The position numbers and the translations under genes were made by a program. 64,000 nt of DNA from Dermatophilaceae bacterium Soc4.6 (GTDB lineage Bacteria > Actinomycetota > Actinomycetes > Actinomycetales > Dermatophilaceae), in assembly GCA_039889245.1 (NCBI GenBank), contig JAZGVH010000002.1, positions 124,001 to 188,000 of the forward strand, given 5' to 3'. The notes beneath the pieces are model-generated. The model saw only the letters and a list, made by a program, of their open reading frames with translations, had not been told where the DNA came from and did no database searches. Below, piece after piece: positions 23,143-31,748 of this stretch. Each line of letters opens with the position of its first letter. The stretch's first letter is position 1.

Positions 23143-26025
23143 TCAGTCGACCCGGTCGGCCGCCACGACCCCGCGCATGACGCCGTCGACCGCGCGGCGG
23201 GCCGTGGTCGCGAGCTGGCTCGACGGAGCAGCTCCGGCCACCTGGTCGAGCAGGTCGACGATCTGCTTGCACCGCCGCACGAAGTCGCCGGCCGCGATGC
23301 CAGAGTCGCGGAGCACGATCTCGAGCCGGGCCCCGCTCGCCCAGCGGTGCACCATCCAGGCGATGCCGGCGTCGGGCGCACCGGTCGAGGGCAGCGCGTG
23401 CTCCTGCTCGGTGTCCTCGAGACGGCTCCAGATCGCGACCATCTCGTGCCAGGCCTCGGAGACGTCGTCGTTGGGCATGCGCGGGGCGATCTGTCCCTCG
23501 TCCCGGCGCGGCTCGTGCACCAGGGTGGAGACGACGGCCGCCAGACCGGCCGGGTCGAGGCGGTCCCAGACCCCGTGCCGCAGGCACTCGGCCGCGACGA
23601 GGTCCTTCTCGCTGTAGAGCCGCCGCAGCCGGGCGCCCTGCTCGGTGACGGCCGTGCCGTGCTCGTCGAGGTAGCCGAGACCGGCGAGCAGGTCGCAGAT
23701 GCGGTCGAAGGTCTTGGCGACCGAGTTGGTGCGGCCGTCGACCTTTCGCCGCAGACCCTGCGTCTCCCTCGTGAGGCGCCACCAGCGCTCGGCCCACCGA
23801 GCGTGCTCCTCCCGCTCGGGGCACTGGTGGCAGGGATGGGACTTCAGCCGTCGGCGCAGGTCGTCGACCTCCTGCTGCTCGGCCGGGGTGGTGCCGGGAC
23901 GCCCGGGACGCGAGGGAGGGGCGTGCGGCACCGCGATGCGCAGCGCCGTCGCGAGGTCGCGGCGCGACTTCGCGCTGCGCGCGTTGAAGCCCTTGGGGAC
24001 CGGGATGCTGGTCACGGGCTCGACCGCCACGGGCACGTCCACGAGGGTCAGCCTCCGCAGCTGGTGGTCCTCGGTCACGACCGCGGGGCTCGCCGTCTCG
24101 CCCTTGCCGCCGCGGTTGGCCGAGACGACCACGGCCCAGCCGGGACGCCGCCCGGCGGGCACGGCCACGACGTCGCCGACCTTCAGCTGCTCGAGACTGA
24201 TGGCGGCCTCGGTGCGCGAGCTGGTGGCCCGCGCCCGGGAGCCGTCCTTCTCGAGGGTGCGCAGCTCGTGGCGCAGCGCGGCGTACTGGCTGAAGTCGCC
24301 GAGGTGGCACGTCATCGACTCGGCGTAGCCGGCCAGGGCCTCGTCGTGCGTGCGGATCGTGCGCACGAACCCCACGACGGCGCGGTCGGCCTGGAACTGC
24401 GCGAAGGAGGTCTCGAGGATGGTGGCCGCCCGCTCCCGACCGAACTGGGCCACGAGGTTGACGGCCATGTTGTAGGTGGGCCGAAAGCTCGAGCGCAGGG
24501 GGTAGGTGCGGGTCGAGGCGAGTCCGGCCACGGCCACCGGGTCGAGCCCCCGGTTCCACAGCACCACGGCGTGGCCCTCGATGTCGATGCCGCGGCGCCC
24601 GGCGCGGCCGGTCAGCTGGGTGTACTCCGCCGGGGTGATGTCGACGTGGGCCTCGCCGTTGTACTTCACGAGGCGCTCGAGCACGACGGTGCGCGCCGGC
24701 ATGTTGATCCCGAGAGCCAGGGTCTCGGTGGCGAAGACCGCCTTGATGCGACCCGCGGTGAACAGCTCCTCGACGATCTCGCGGAAGGTCGGCAGCATGC
24801 CGGCGTGGTGGGCCGCGAAGCCCCGGCTCAGGCCCTCGACGAACTCCCAGTAGCCGAGCACCGTCAGGTCCTCCTCGACCAGGGCGCTGACCCGGTCCTC
24901 GACGAGGCGGCGGATGCGGTCGCCCTCGGACTCGTCCACGAGCCGCACCCCGTGCGTCAGGAGCTGGCCCACGGCCGCCTCGCACCCGACCCGGCTGAAG
25001 ATGAAGGTGATCGCCGGCAGCAGACCCTCACGCTCCAGCCGGCTGATGACGTCAGCGCGTGACGGACCTCCCCCGAAGCGGTTGCCACCGCCGGTCGACC
25101 GGGCGATGCCACGACCGTCGGTGCCGCCACCCGGGCCCCCACGCCCGCCCCGACTGCCTGACCCGCCGCGCCCGGCACGCGCGGCGCTGCCGGGACGGCC
25201 GCTGCGCTGCCATCCGCCCTGCTCCTCGCGGGCGCCTCGTCGGGCCTGGTCGCCGATCGCGGCGAGCAGGTCGGGGCTGACCCGCACGGACGCCTGTTCG
25301 CGTAGGCGCTCCGCCCGTCCACCCTCCGCGTTGGCGGGGTCGAAGACCTCGTCGACGAAGAGGTCGTGCATCTCGCGCCCGACCATCATGTGCTGCCACA
25401 GCGGCACCGGCCGGTGCTCCGAGACCACGATGTCGACGTCCCCGCGCACCTCGCTGAGCCAGGCGCCGAACTCCTCCGCGTTGGAGACGGTGGCCGACAG
25501 GGAGACGACCAGCACGTCGGGCGGAAGGTGGATGATGACCTCCTCCCACACTGCCCCCCGGAAGCGGTCGGCGAGATAGTGCACCTCGTCCATCACGACG
25601 TAGCCGAGACCCTGCAGGGTCGACGAGCCGGAGTACATCATGTTGCGCAGGACCTCGGTCGTCATGACGACGATCGGGGCCTCCCCGTTGACCGACGAGT
25701 CGCCGGTCAGCAGGCCCACGTTGTCGGCGCCGTAGGTGCGGGCGAGGTCCGCGTACTTCTGGTTCGACAGCGCCTTGATCGGCGTCGTGTAGAAGGCCTT
25801 GAGCCCCTGAGCCAGAGCCAGGTGGACGGCGAACTCGCCCACGATCGTCTTCCCGGCACCGGTCGGAGCCGCGACCAGCACCCCCCGGCCGGCCTCGAGG
25901 GACCGCGCCGCCGTCTGCTGGAAGTCGTCGAGGGGGAAGTCGAGCCCGGCCGTGAAACGTGCCAGCTCGCTGCCCGCGTGCTGCGCTCGGGCCTGGGCGG
26001 CGGCATACCGTTCCGCTGCGGACAT
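23143..26025 (-). CDS. helY: DEAD/DEAH-box RNA helicase, HelY/Mtr4-like
   Basis: An ATP-dependent Ski2-like helicase of 960 residues. It has Walker A APTGAGKT (53-60), TPIKALSNQ, the DEVH box (146-149), SLSATVSN, the second RecA domain with FATETLALGINMPARTVV and QLTGRAGRRGIDIEG, and a C-terminal DSHCT-type domain. A CxxC-like HPCHQCPEREEH lies at about residue 730. Between the two RecA domains, residues 262-322 form a Gly/Arg/Ser-rich insert with several RGG-like triplets. The ATG follows TAGATT (26032-26037) by six bases. In mycobacteria helY lies just beyond tatC; here a flavin reductase and a kinase intervene. Confidence 0.92.
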   Translation of the reverse strand: MSAAERYAAAQARAQHAGSELARFTAGLDFPLDDFQQTAARSLEAGRGVLVAAPTGAGKTIVGEFAVHLALAQGLKAFYTTPIKALSNQKYADLARTYGADNVGLLTGDSSVNGEAPIVVMTTEVLRNMMYSGSSTLQGLGYVVMDEVHYLADRFRGAVWEEVIIHLPPDVLVVSLSATVSNAEEFGAWLSEVRGDVDIVVSEHRPVPLWQHMMVGREMHDLFVDEVFDPANAEGGRAERLREQASVRVSPDLLAAIGDQARRGAREEQGGWQRSGRPGSAARAGRGGSGSRGGRGGPGGGTDGRGIARSTGGGNRFGGGPSRADVISRLEREGLLPAITFIFSRVGCEAAVGQLLTHGVRLVDESEGDRIRRLVEDRVSALVEEDLTVLGYWEFVEGLSRGFAAHHAGMLPTFREIVEELFTAGRIKAVFATETLALGINMPARTVVLERLVKYNGEAHVDITPAEYTQLTGRAGRRGIDIEGHAVVLWNRGLDPVAVAGLASTRTYPLRSSFRPTYNMAVNLVAQFGRERAATILETSFAQFQADRAVVGFVRTIRTHDEALAGYAESMTCHLGDFSQYAALRHELRTLEKDGSRARATSSRTEAAISLEQLKVGDVVAVPAGRRPGWAVVVSANRGGKGETASPAVVTEDHQLRRLTLVDVPVAVEPVTSIPVPKGFNARSAKSRRDLATALRIAVPHAPPSRPGRPGTTPAEQQEVDDLRRRLKSHPCHQCPEREEHARWAERWWRLTRETQGLRRKVDGRTNSVAKTFDRICDLLAGLGYLDEHGTAVTEQGARLRRLYSEKDLVAAECLRHGVWDRLDPAGLAAVVSTLVHEPRRDEGQIAPRMPNDDVSEAWHEMVAIWSRLEDTEQEHALPSTGAPDAGIAWMVHRWASGARLEIVLRDSGIAAGDFVRRCKQIVDLLDQVAGAAPSSQLATTARRAVDGVMRGVVAADRVD

Positions 26026-26102
26026 GCGGTCAATCTACGTCAGCGGTCGGCGTGTCCTGCACCCGCGCTGACGTGGGCGCCGGCGTCTGGTTGCCTAGCA
26101 CC

Positions 26103-26711
26103 ATGAGCGAGCACTTCTACCGGCCCTCCGAGGGCCACCGACTGCCCCACGACCCCTTCAACGCGATCGTGGGGCCGCGCCCGATCGGCTGGATCGGGAC
26201 CCTCTCGCCGCAGGGGGTGCGCAACCTCGCTCCCTACAGCTTCTTCAACGCCTTCAACTACACACCGCCGCTGGTGGGCTTCTCGAGCGTCGGCCACAAG
26301 CACACGGTCGCGAACCTCGAGCAGTCGCGAGAGTTCTCGTGGAACCTCGTCACGCGCGGGCTGGCGGAGCAGATGAACGCGACGTCGACGATGCACGACG
26401 TCGACGAGTTCGAGGTGGCGGGCCTCGAGGCCGCTGACTGCGTCGAGATCGCCGCCCCGCGGGTGGCGGCCGCGCCCGTCAGCTTCGAGTGCCGCGTGAC
26501 GCAGGTCATCGAGCTCACCGGCACGGACGGCGCCTCGGCCGGGGCCTGGCTCACCGTGGGCGAGGTGGTGGGGGTGCACATCGACGAGCAGTTCCTCGTC
26601 GACGGCGTCTACGACACGGCCCTTGCCGAGCCCGTCATGCGCGCAGGCGGACCGAGCGCCTACTACGGCATCACGGCCGACAACCGCTTCGACCTGCGTC
26701 GTCCGAGGTAG
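26103..26711 (+). CDS. Flavin reductase family protein (FMN-binding split barrel)
   Basis: A 202-residue protein of the DIM6/NTAB family that binds FMN and usually reduces flavin with NAD(P)H. Visible segments are DPFNAIVGPRPIGWIGTLSPQG, NLAPYSFFNAFNYTPPLVGF and FSWNLVTRGLAEQMNATS, then a GEVVGVHIDEQFLVDG strand. Partner monooxygenase unknown. The ATG at 26103 begins family homology. It is divergent from helY by 77 bases. Confidence 0.85.
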   Translation: MSEHFYRPSEGHRLPHDPFNAIVGPRPIGWIGTLSPQGVRNLAPYSFFNAFNYTPPLVGFSSVGHKHTVANLEQSREFSWNLVTRGLAEQMNATSTMHDVDEFEVAGLEAADCVEIAAPRVAAAPVSFECRVTQVIELTGTDGASAGAWLTVGEVVGVHIDEQFLVDGVYDTALAEPVMRAGGPSAYYGITADNRFDLRRPR

Positions 26712-26716
26712 AAGGG

Positions 26717-27046
26717 TCAGGGGGTGGAGAACCCGGCGGTGCGCTGGACCGGGTCACCGTGACACCGTGGGCCGGAGCGATCGCCGTCCCGTGCGGGCTG
26801 CCGGTTGTCGACACCATCGGACGACCGCACCACGACCCGGTCGTCGACGATGGTCGTGACCATGCGTGGGAGCGAGGGCGAGATCTGGACCCGGAGGTGC
26901 ACCTGCGCCTGCGCTCCCGCAGGGATCCGCAGGCCAGGCGTCGTCGTGAGCAACCGCGGCCCGGGCCTCGACCGCGCCGGGGTCAGACCTCCGACCAGGG
27001 CCGTGAGCGAGACGGCCAGGGAACGGGGCCAGGAGCCGCCGTGCAT
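26717..27046 (-). CDS. Hypothetical 109-residue protein
   Basis: I do not recognise this protein. The frame has high GC at third codon positions (roughly 87% by hand count), as real genes here do. A short hydrophobic stretch near the start (SLAVSLTALVGGLTPA) might be an export signal, followed by one beta-rich segment (LRIPAGAQAQVHLRVQI). There is no clear ribosome site, and the gene ends five bases from the flavin reductase stop in the convergent direction. It could equally be the remnant of a longer gene. Confidence 0.35.
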   Translation of the reverse strand: MHGGSWPRSLAVSLTALVGGLTPARSRPGPRLLTTTPGLRIPAGAQAQVHLRVQISPSLPRMVTTIVDDRVVVRSSDGVDNRQPARDGDRSGPRCHGDPVQRTAGFSTP

Positions 27047-27200
27047 GCATCGGGCGTACGTCGATCGTGGACGGGCCGACCCTGGTGTGTGGCGGCAGAC
27101 CCGTCAGACGGGATCACGCCCGATGCGAACCGGTATGGCTAGAGCACACGAGGTTCTCAGCCATTCTTCACGGTTGGTCGGTCAGTCCGTCGACCTGTGG

Positions 27201-28097
27201 TCACGGGGTCAGGAGGGTGAGGCCCGAGGGAGCGACATCCACGTCGATCGGCAGCGGCAGGAAGGCCTCCCCGTCGGCCTGGCTGACGACCCCGGCCGCC
27301 TCGAGTCGGATGGAGCGCCCGCGCAGCACCTCCACCTCCGGGTGGTGGGTGTGCGTGCCGCGGAAGACCGACGGGTAGATGCGCAGGAAGCGCGGGATCG
27401 ACACTGCGTGCACGAGGCAGACGTCGAGCAGCCCGTCGTCGTAGCGGGCGTCCGGGCAGATGTGCATCCCGCCGCCGAACGACGGGCCGTTGCCGACGGC
27501 CACCAGCATCGCCTCGGTCTCGATGCGGTGCCCGTCCACCGTCACGACGTAGGGGATGGCGCGGAAGCGTGGCAGCTCGAGGAGGACCGCGAGGTCGTAG
27601 CGACGTGGTCCGGACGGCCACCGCAGCGTCTGCGCCCGCTGGGTCACCACCGAGTCGAACCCTCCGCCGAGCACCCCGAGGAAGTGGTGGGTCTCATCAC
27701 CTGCCGTGGTCCTCGCCCGACCCAGGTCGACCTGGCGCCGCCAGCCCGTGGCCACCAGGGCCGCAGCGGCCTCGGGTTCTCGCACCGGCAGCCCGAGCTC
27801 GCGCGCGTTGTCGTTACCCGTGCCGGCGGCCACGATCGCGAGGGGCACGTCGGTGCCCGCGAGCAGGTCGACGCCGAGATGGGCCATCCCGTCTCCCCCG
27901 ACGACGACCAGCACGTCGATCTCGCCGGCCGAGAGGGCCGCCACGGTCCGCGCCCGCGCGGTGGCCGCGTCGGGAGCGCTCAGCTCCACCACGACGTGCC
28001 CGTCGGCCAGCAGCTGCCGCCGGGCCCGCTCACCGTAGGAGGCGCCACGGCCCCTGCCGGCGACCGGGTTGACGAGCAGCCCGACGGTGAGGGTCAC
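27201..28097 (-). CDS. Diacylglycerol kinase family lipid kinase
   Basis: Phosphorylates diacylglycerol or a related lipid (DgkB/YegS fold), 298 residues. The nucleotide motif is GGDGMAHLGVD near residue 68, preceded by LLVNPVAGRGRG and followed by GTGNDNARELGLP; the C-terminal lobe has VGNGPSFGGGMHICPDA and GLLDVCLVH. The GTG start lies 19 bases after the tatC stop, so it is probably the last gene of a tatA-tatC unit. A small hairpin (CCCGT/ACGGG, 27100-27112) lies downstream. Confidence 0.9.
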   Translation of the reverse strand: MTLTVGLLVNPVAGRGRGASYGERARRQLLADGHVVVELSAPDAATARARTVAALSAGEIDVLVVVGGDGMAHLGVDLLAGTDVPLAIVAAGTGNDNARELGLPVREPEAAAALVATGWRRQVDLGRARTTAGDETHHFLGVLGGGFDSVVTQRAQTLRWPSGPRRYDLAVLLELPRFRAIPYVVTVDGHRIETEAMLVAVGNGPSFGGGMHICPDARYDDGLLDVCLVHAVSIPRFLRIYPSVFRGTHTHHPEVEVLRGRSIRLEAAGVVSQADGEAFLPLPIDVDVAPSGLTLLTP

Positions 28098-28116
28098 CCC
28101 GGTCAGCCCCCGTGAC

Positions 28117-28950
28117 TTAGAGCGTCGATGCCTGGTCGTCGGGCACGTCGACCCACTCGGACTGCGGGCTGCGCCGCGCCCTGCGGCGGTCGAGCAGGAA
28201 GCAGATGCCGATCGCGAGGTAGAAGAGCGCGATCATCGGAGCCGCGAGGGCGAGCATCGTCCACGCGTCGGGGGTGGGGGTCATCACGGCGGCGAACAGG
28301 AAGATCAGGAAGACCGCAGGGCGCCAGGCCCTGATCAGGATCCGCGCGGGCAGGATGCCGACGGCGTTGAGACCGACGAGGAAGACCGGCAGCAGGAAGG
28401 CCAGCCCGAAGGCGAGGATGAAGCGCAGGACGAAGTCGAGGTACTCGTTCGCCGGGAGGATGTTGGACGCCGAGTCGGGAGTGAACGACAGCAGTGCTTC
28501 GGCGGCACGAGGCAGGATGAAGAAGCCCAGCACGCAGCCGCCGAGGAAGAGCGGTACGGCAGCACCGATGAACAGGAGGGCGGTGACCTTCTCACGCCGC
28601 TTCAGGCCGGGCACCACGAAGGCCCAGATCTGGTAGAGCCAGACCGGTGAGGCCATGATCAGGCCGGCGAACAGGCCGACGGTGATCAGGAGCGAGAACG
28701 AGCCGGTCATGTCGGTGAAGTTCAGCGAGGCGATGGCCTGCCCGCGCTTGTGGACCAGGTCGGTGATCGGCTGCTGGATCGCGGTGAAGAGCAGGTTGTA
28801 CTTCCACCACCCGATGCAGGCGCCGACGAGGATCGCCACGGCAGCGATCAGGAAACGCCGACGCAGCTCGCGCAGGTGGTCACCGAGGGCCATCCGGCCC
28901 TCCGGGTCGCGCTCACGGCGCAGGCGCCTACGGATGCCGTCCTTGGCCAT
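28117..28950 (-). CDS. tatC: Sec-independent translocase subunit TatC
   Basis: The membrane receptor of the twin-arginine pathway that exports folded proteins, 277 residues with six membrane helices. The conserved cytoplasmic start MALGDHLRELRRRF and the periplasmic FSLLITVGLFAGLIMASPVWLYQIWAFVVPGL are present, as is the FLGGCVLGFFILPRA helix. It starts 26 bases after the tatA stop. In actinobacteria tatA-tatC commonly follow pafB-pafC, as here. Confidence 0.95.
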   Translation of the reverse strand: MAKDGIRRRLRRERDPEGRMALGDHLRELRRRFLIAAVAILVGACIGWWKYNLLFTAIQQPITDLVHKRGQAIASLNFTDMTGSFSLLITVGLFAGLIMASPVWLYQIWAFVVPGLKRREKVTALLFIGAAVPLFLGGCVLGFFILPRAAEALLSFTPDSASNILPANEYLDFVLRFILAFGLAFLLPVFLVGLNAVGILPARILIRAWRPAVFLIFLFAAVMTPTPDAWTMLALAAPMIALFYLAIGICFLLDRRRARRSPQSEWVDVPDDQASTL

Positions 28951-28976
28951 GGGTCAGCGCTGTCCCTGGAGCGCGC

Positions 28977-29309
28977 TCAGCGCGCGGTCGTGTCGTGCGG
29001 CTGAGGCGTCACGCCCGCGTCGACCGGAGCATCGGCCGGGGTCGCGACGGGCGTCGCCACCGGCGGGGCCTGGGCGGCGGGGGGCGTCGTGGCCGCGGGG
29101 GTCACCTGACCGGAGACCGTCTCGGAGGCAGCCGGGCTCGGCTTCGAGTCCTTGCCGTCGTTCTTCATCTCGCCCATCTCGGACTTGAAGATACGCATCG
29201 AGCGGCCCACGCTGCGCGCAGCGTCGGGGAGCTTCTTCCACCCGAAGAGCACGACGATGAGGACCGCCAGGATGAGGAGGTGACTGGGCTGGGCGAGGTC
29301 TTTCAACAT
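28977..29309 (-). CDS. tatA: Sec-independent translocase subunit TatA
   Basis: Forms the pore of the twin-arginine translocase. The 110-residue protein has one N-terminal membrane helix (HLLILAVLIVVLFGW), the hinge KKLPDAARSVGRSMRIFKSEM with its amphipathic helix, and a long low-complexity Ala/Pro/Thr tail. The KK-L-P hinge with FGWKKLPD is characteristic of actinobacterial TatA. It is followed by tatC. Confidence 0.94.
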   Translation of the reverse strand: MLKDLAQPSHLLILAVLIVVLFGWKKLPDAARSVGRSMRIFKSEMGEMKNDGKDSKPSPAASETVSGQVTPAATTPPAAQAPPVATPVATPADAPVDAGVTPQPHDTTAR

Positions 29310-29336
29310 GGTCCTGCTGGCCTTTCGGTCGGGTGC

Positions 29337-29660
29337 TCACGAGTCTACGTGCCGGGCCCACGTCGGGAGGGCGCGACGCCGATTGTCGCGGCCCTGACGT
29401 CTCAACGTCTCACGCCCCTGCGCGCGTTCCCGCCGCAGGACGACGGGGTCACCGAAGACCGCGAGCTCGTCGAGACGGTCGTTCGCCTCCCCGAGCCGAT
29501 CGACCTGGGTCTGCACCTGCGCGAGCCGGTCGGACGCGGTGGCGAGCTCGGACCCCAGCGCGGTGGTCTGCCCCCACGCGACCCTGACGGCACGCCAGAG
29601 GTAGAGACCGGCCACGACGACGAGGGCGATCCAGACAAGGATCCAGACGAGGGTTCGCAT
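29337..29660 (-). CDS. Small membrane-anchored coiled-coil protein
   Basis: A 107-residue protein of unknown function with one membrane helix at residues 4-24, then a short coiled coil (about 33-65, ELATASDRLAQVQTQVDRL) and a basic C-terminal tail. It lies between pafC and tatA on the same strand, with 12 and 27 bases to its neighbours, and a similar small gene is often seen there in actinobacteria. A TAGGCT hexamer lies nine bases before the ATG, inside the tail of pafC. Confidence 0.6.
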   Translation of the reverse strand: MRTLVWILVWIALVVVAGLYLWRAVRVAWGQTTALGSELATASDRLAQVQTQVDRLGEANDRLDELAVFGDPVVLRRERAQGRETLRRQGRDNRRRALPTWARHVDS

Positions 29661-29672
29661 GAGGTCGTGAGC

Positions 29673-30701
29673 CTAACCCGCGTCGGTGTCCGGCACGGGG
29701 CCGGGCGGTGACGACACGGCATACGCCGTGAGCGCCTCGTCGGCGCCGTCGGCCACGGAGGCCCGCAGGCTGGATGGGGAGAGGACGGTGACGTGCCCGC
29801 CGGTACGCCAGACCAGGCGCCGCACCCAGGCGGGATCGCCCACCCGCAGCGTGATGCGGCGGCGCCCCTCCCCCAGCTCGAGCACCGACTCGGTGGGGTA
29901 GTAGTCGGCGATCCACGCGGCGGACCGGTCGGTCTCGACGACGACCTCGAGGTCGTCGGGGTGGGCGACGAAGACGGACGCCGCGAGGTCGCGCGGCTGC
30001 GCCTGAGGTGGTGGGGTGCCGTCGGTGTCGAGGACGGTGAGGTGCTCGACGCGGTCGAGGCGGAACAGGCGCACGTCGTCGGCGAGGTGGCACCACCCCT
30101 CGAGGTACCACTTCGCGTCGAGGCTGACGACGCGCATCGGGTCGACGTCGCGCTCGCTCACCTCGTCGCGGCCGGGCACGAGGTAGCGCACGTGCACCCT
30201 CCGGTGCGCCGACACGGCGCGGCGGGCGTCGGCGAGCGTCGACTCGCGGGCCCCGTCGTCGATGGAGACCTGGACGCGAGCGCTCGCCTCCCCCACGGCC
30301 CCCGTCGCCTCCTCGAGGCGAGCGAGCGCCCGGGCGACGGACTCGTGCTCGGTGATTCCTGGTGTCGTCGCCAACGCCCGCAGCCCGACCATGAGGGTGA
30401 GCGCCTCGTCGACCGTGAGCCGCAGCGGCCGGGCCAGGTGGTCGGCGTTCCCGAGCACCACCCTCCCGTCCTCCCACGAGGCCTCGATGAGGTCGTCGGG
30501 CATCCCCCCCGGCAGACCGCACAGGAAGAGGAGCTCGAGGTCGGCGACCAGCTGGGTCGACGAGACGCCGAACTCGGCCGCGGCGACGCCGAGGTCGACC
30601 CCCTGGTTCGCCAGCAGCCACGGGACCATCATCAGCAGTCGGGACAGTCGGGCCGTCGCCGACTCGCCCGACGGTGAGGGACGGCTCGTGGGCGGGGTCA
30701 C
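29673..30701 (-). CDS. pafC: WYL-domain regulator PafC
   Basis: Forms a complex with PafB that activates DNA-damage genes in mycobacteria, despite the name (proteasome accessory factor). The 342-residue protein has an N-terminal winged helix (LSRLLMMVPWLLANQGVDLGVAAAEFGVS) and a WYL domain (SLDAKWYLEGWCHLADDVRLFRLDRV), then a WCX C-terminal region. Its ATG overlaps the pafB stop by four bases (30698-30701), so the two are coupled in translation. Confidence 0.93.
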   Translation of the reverse strand: MTPPTSRPSPSGESATARLSRLLMMVPWLLANQGVDLGVAAAEFGVSSTQLVADLELLFLCGLPGGMPDDLIEASWEDGRVVLGNADHLARPLRLTVDEALTLMVGLRALATTPGITEHESVARALARLEEATGAVGEASARVQVSIDDGARESTLADARRAVSAHRRVHVRYLVPGRDEVSERDVDPMRVVSLDAKWYLEGWCHLADDVRLFRLDRVEHLTVLDTDGTPPPQAQPRDLAASVFVAHPDDLEVVVETDRSAAWIADYYPTESVLELGEGRRRITLRVGDPAWVRRLVWRTGGHVTVLSPSSLRASVADGADEALTAYAVSSPPGPVPDTDAG

Positions 30702-31702
30702 GGCGTGGCCCCCCTGTCGTCGTGCCGGTCGCGCGCGCCGGTCAGCCGGCGGACCACGGCGTCACGCAGCTCGAGCGGCTCGAGGGCGACGACGTCGGGC
30801 CCGTAGCCTGCCACCTCGTCGGCGAGCCGGTCGACGTCGTCGTGGTCGACGGTGAGCACCGACCAGCCCGGCTGCTCCGGGCCGTCCACGGCCGTGCGGG
30901 CGCGCCGTCGCAGCAGGTTTCCGGCGCCGGCCCGTACCCGCAGGAGCGCGGTCGCTGTCGCCGGACGGGCCTCCTGGGTCGACGCGACCATGGCACCGGG
31001 GTCGTGGTCGGGCGGCACGTCGTAGGCGCGGAGACGGCCCTTGCGCGTGACCACGGTGTCGATCCGGCTGAGGCGGAAGACCCGCGGGCCCTCGCGGTCG
31101 AGGTCGAGACCGCTGACGTACCACCGCCCGTGCCACTGGGCCAGCCCCCACGGCTGGAGCCGGCGGACGGCACTCGTGCCCCCGGCCTTGCGGTAGCCGA
31201 AGGTGACGGCGCAGCGGTCGACGACGGCACGGCGCAGGGGCTCGAAGGCCTCCTCCGTCGTGCGCACGATCGGCTCGATACCCACGAGCGAGGTGTCGTC
31301 GAGCTCGACCCCGGCCGACCGCAGCTTGCGCATGGCCGCGGCGGCCGGTCCCGCGAGGCTGGCCTGCTGCCAGGCGCGGGCAGCGAGGGCGAGGGCCGCG
31401 ACCTCGTCGGGCGCGAAGGAGATCTCGGGTAGGGCGTACTCGCGCTTGTCGATGCGGTAGCCGAGCTCGTCGTCGAAGAGCACGTCGACGACCTGGGTCT
31501 CGAGCGGGATGCCGAGCTCACGCAGCTCGTCCTTGTCGCGCTCGAACATCCGGTCGAAGGCCTCGAGCGACGCGGTCTGCTGATACTGCGGGACGGCGGC
31601 GCGGATGCGCGCCTTCGTCAACGGCATCCGGGTCGCCAGGAGCGCGATGACGAGGTTGAGGAGACGCTCCGTCTTCGCGGCGACGTGGGTGCTGACGGTC
31701 AC
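30698..31702 (-). CDS. pafB: WYL-domain regulator PafB
   Basis: Partner of PafC in the heterodimeric, damage-responsive activator. The 334-residue protein has an N-terminal HTH (KTERLLNLVIALLATRMPLTKARIRAAV) and a WYL domain with HGRWYVSGLDLDREGPRVFRLSRI. The GTG at 31702 follows TAGCGT (31710-31715) by seven bases, a leaderless start. It is divergent from the DUF3866 gene, with only 46 bases between start codons and both -10 boxes inside. Confidence 0.93.
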   Translation of the reverse strand: MTVSTHVAAKTERLLNLVIALLATRMPLTKARIRAAVPQYQQTASLEAFDRMFERDKDELRELGIPLETQVVDVLFDDELGYRIDKREYALPEISFAPDEVAALALAARAWQQASLAGPAAAAMRKLRSAGVELDDTSLVGIEPIVRTTEEAFEPLRRAVVDRCAVTFGYRKAGGTSAVRRLQPWGLAQWHGRWYVSGLDLDREGPRVFRLSRIDTVVTRKGRLRAYDVPPDHDPGAMVASTQEARPATATALLRVRAGAGNLLRRRARTAVDGPEQPGWSVLTVDHDDVDRLADEVAGYGPDVVALEPLELRDAVVRRLTGARDRHDDRGATP

Positions 31703-31709
31703 CCCACCG

Positions 31710-31741
31710 ACGCTACCCGACGGGGCGGGGGTGGCTAGGCT
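31710..31741. promoter_or_regulatory. Back-to-back leaderless promoters of pafB and the DUF3866 gene
   Basis: TAGCGT on the minus strand (31710-31715) serves pafB and TAGGCT on the plus strand (31736-31741) serves the DUF3866 gene. Each is seven bases from its GTG. The promoters must overlap, since each -35 zone lies inside the opposite gene's coding start. Confidence 0.55.
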
Positions 31742-31748
31742 CGCGACC

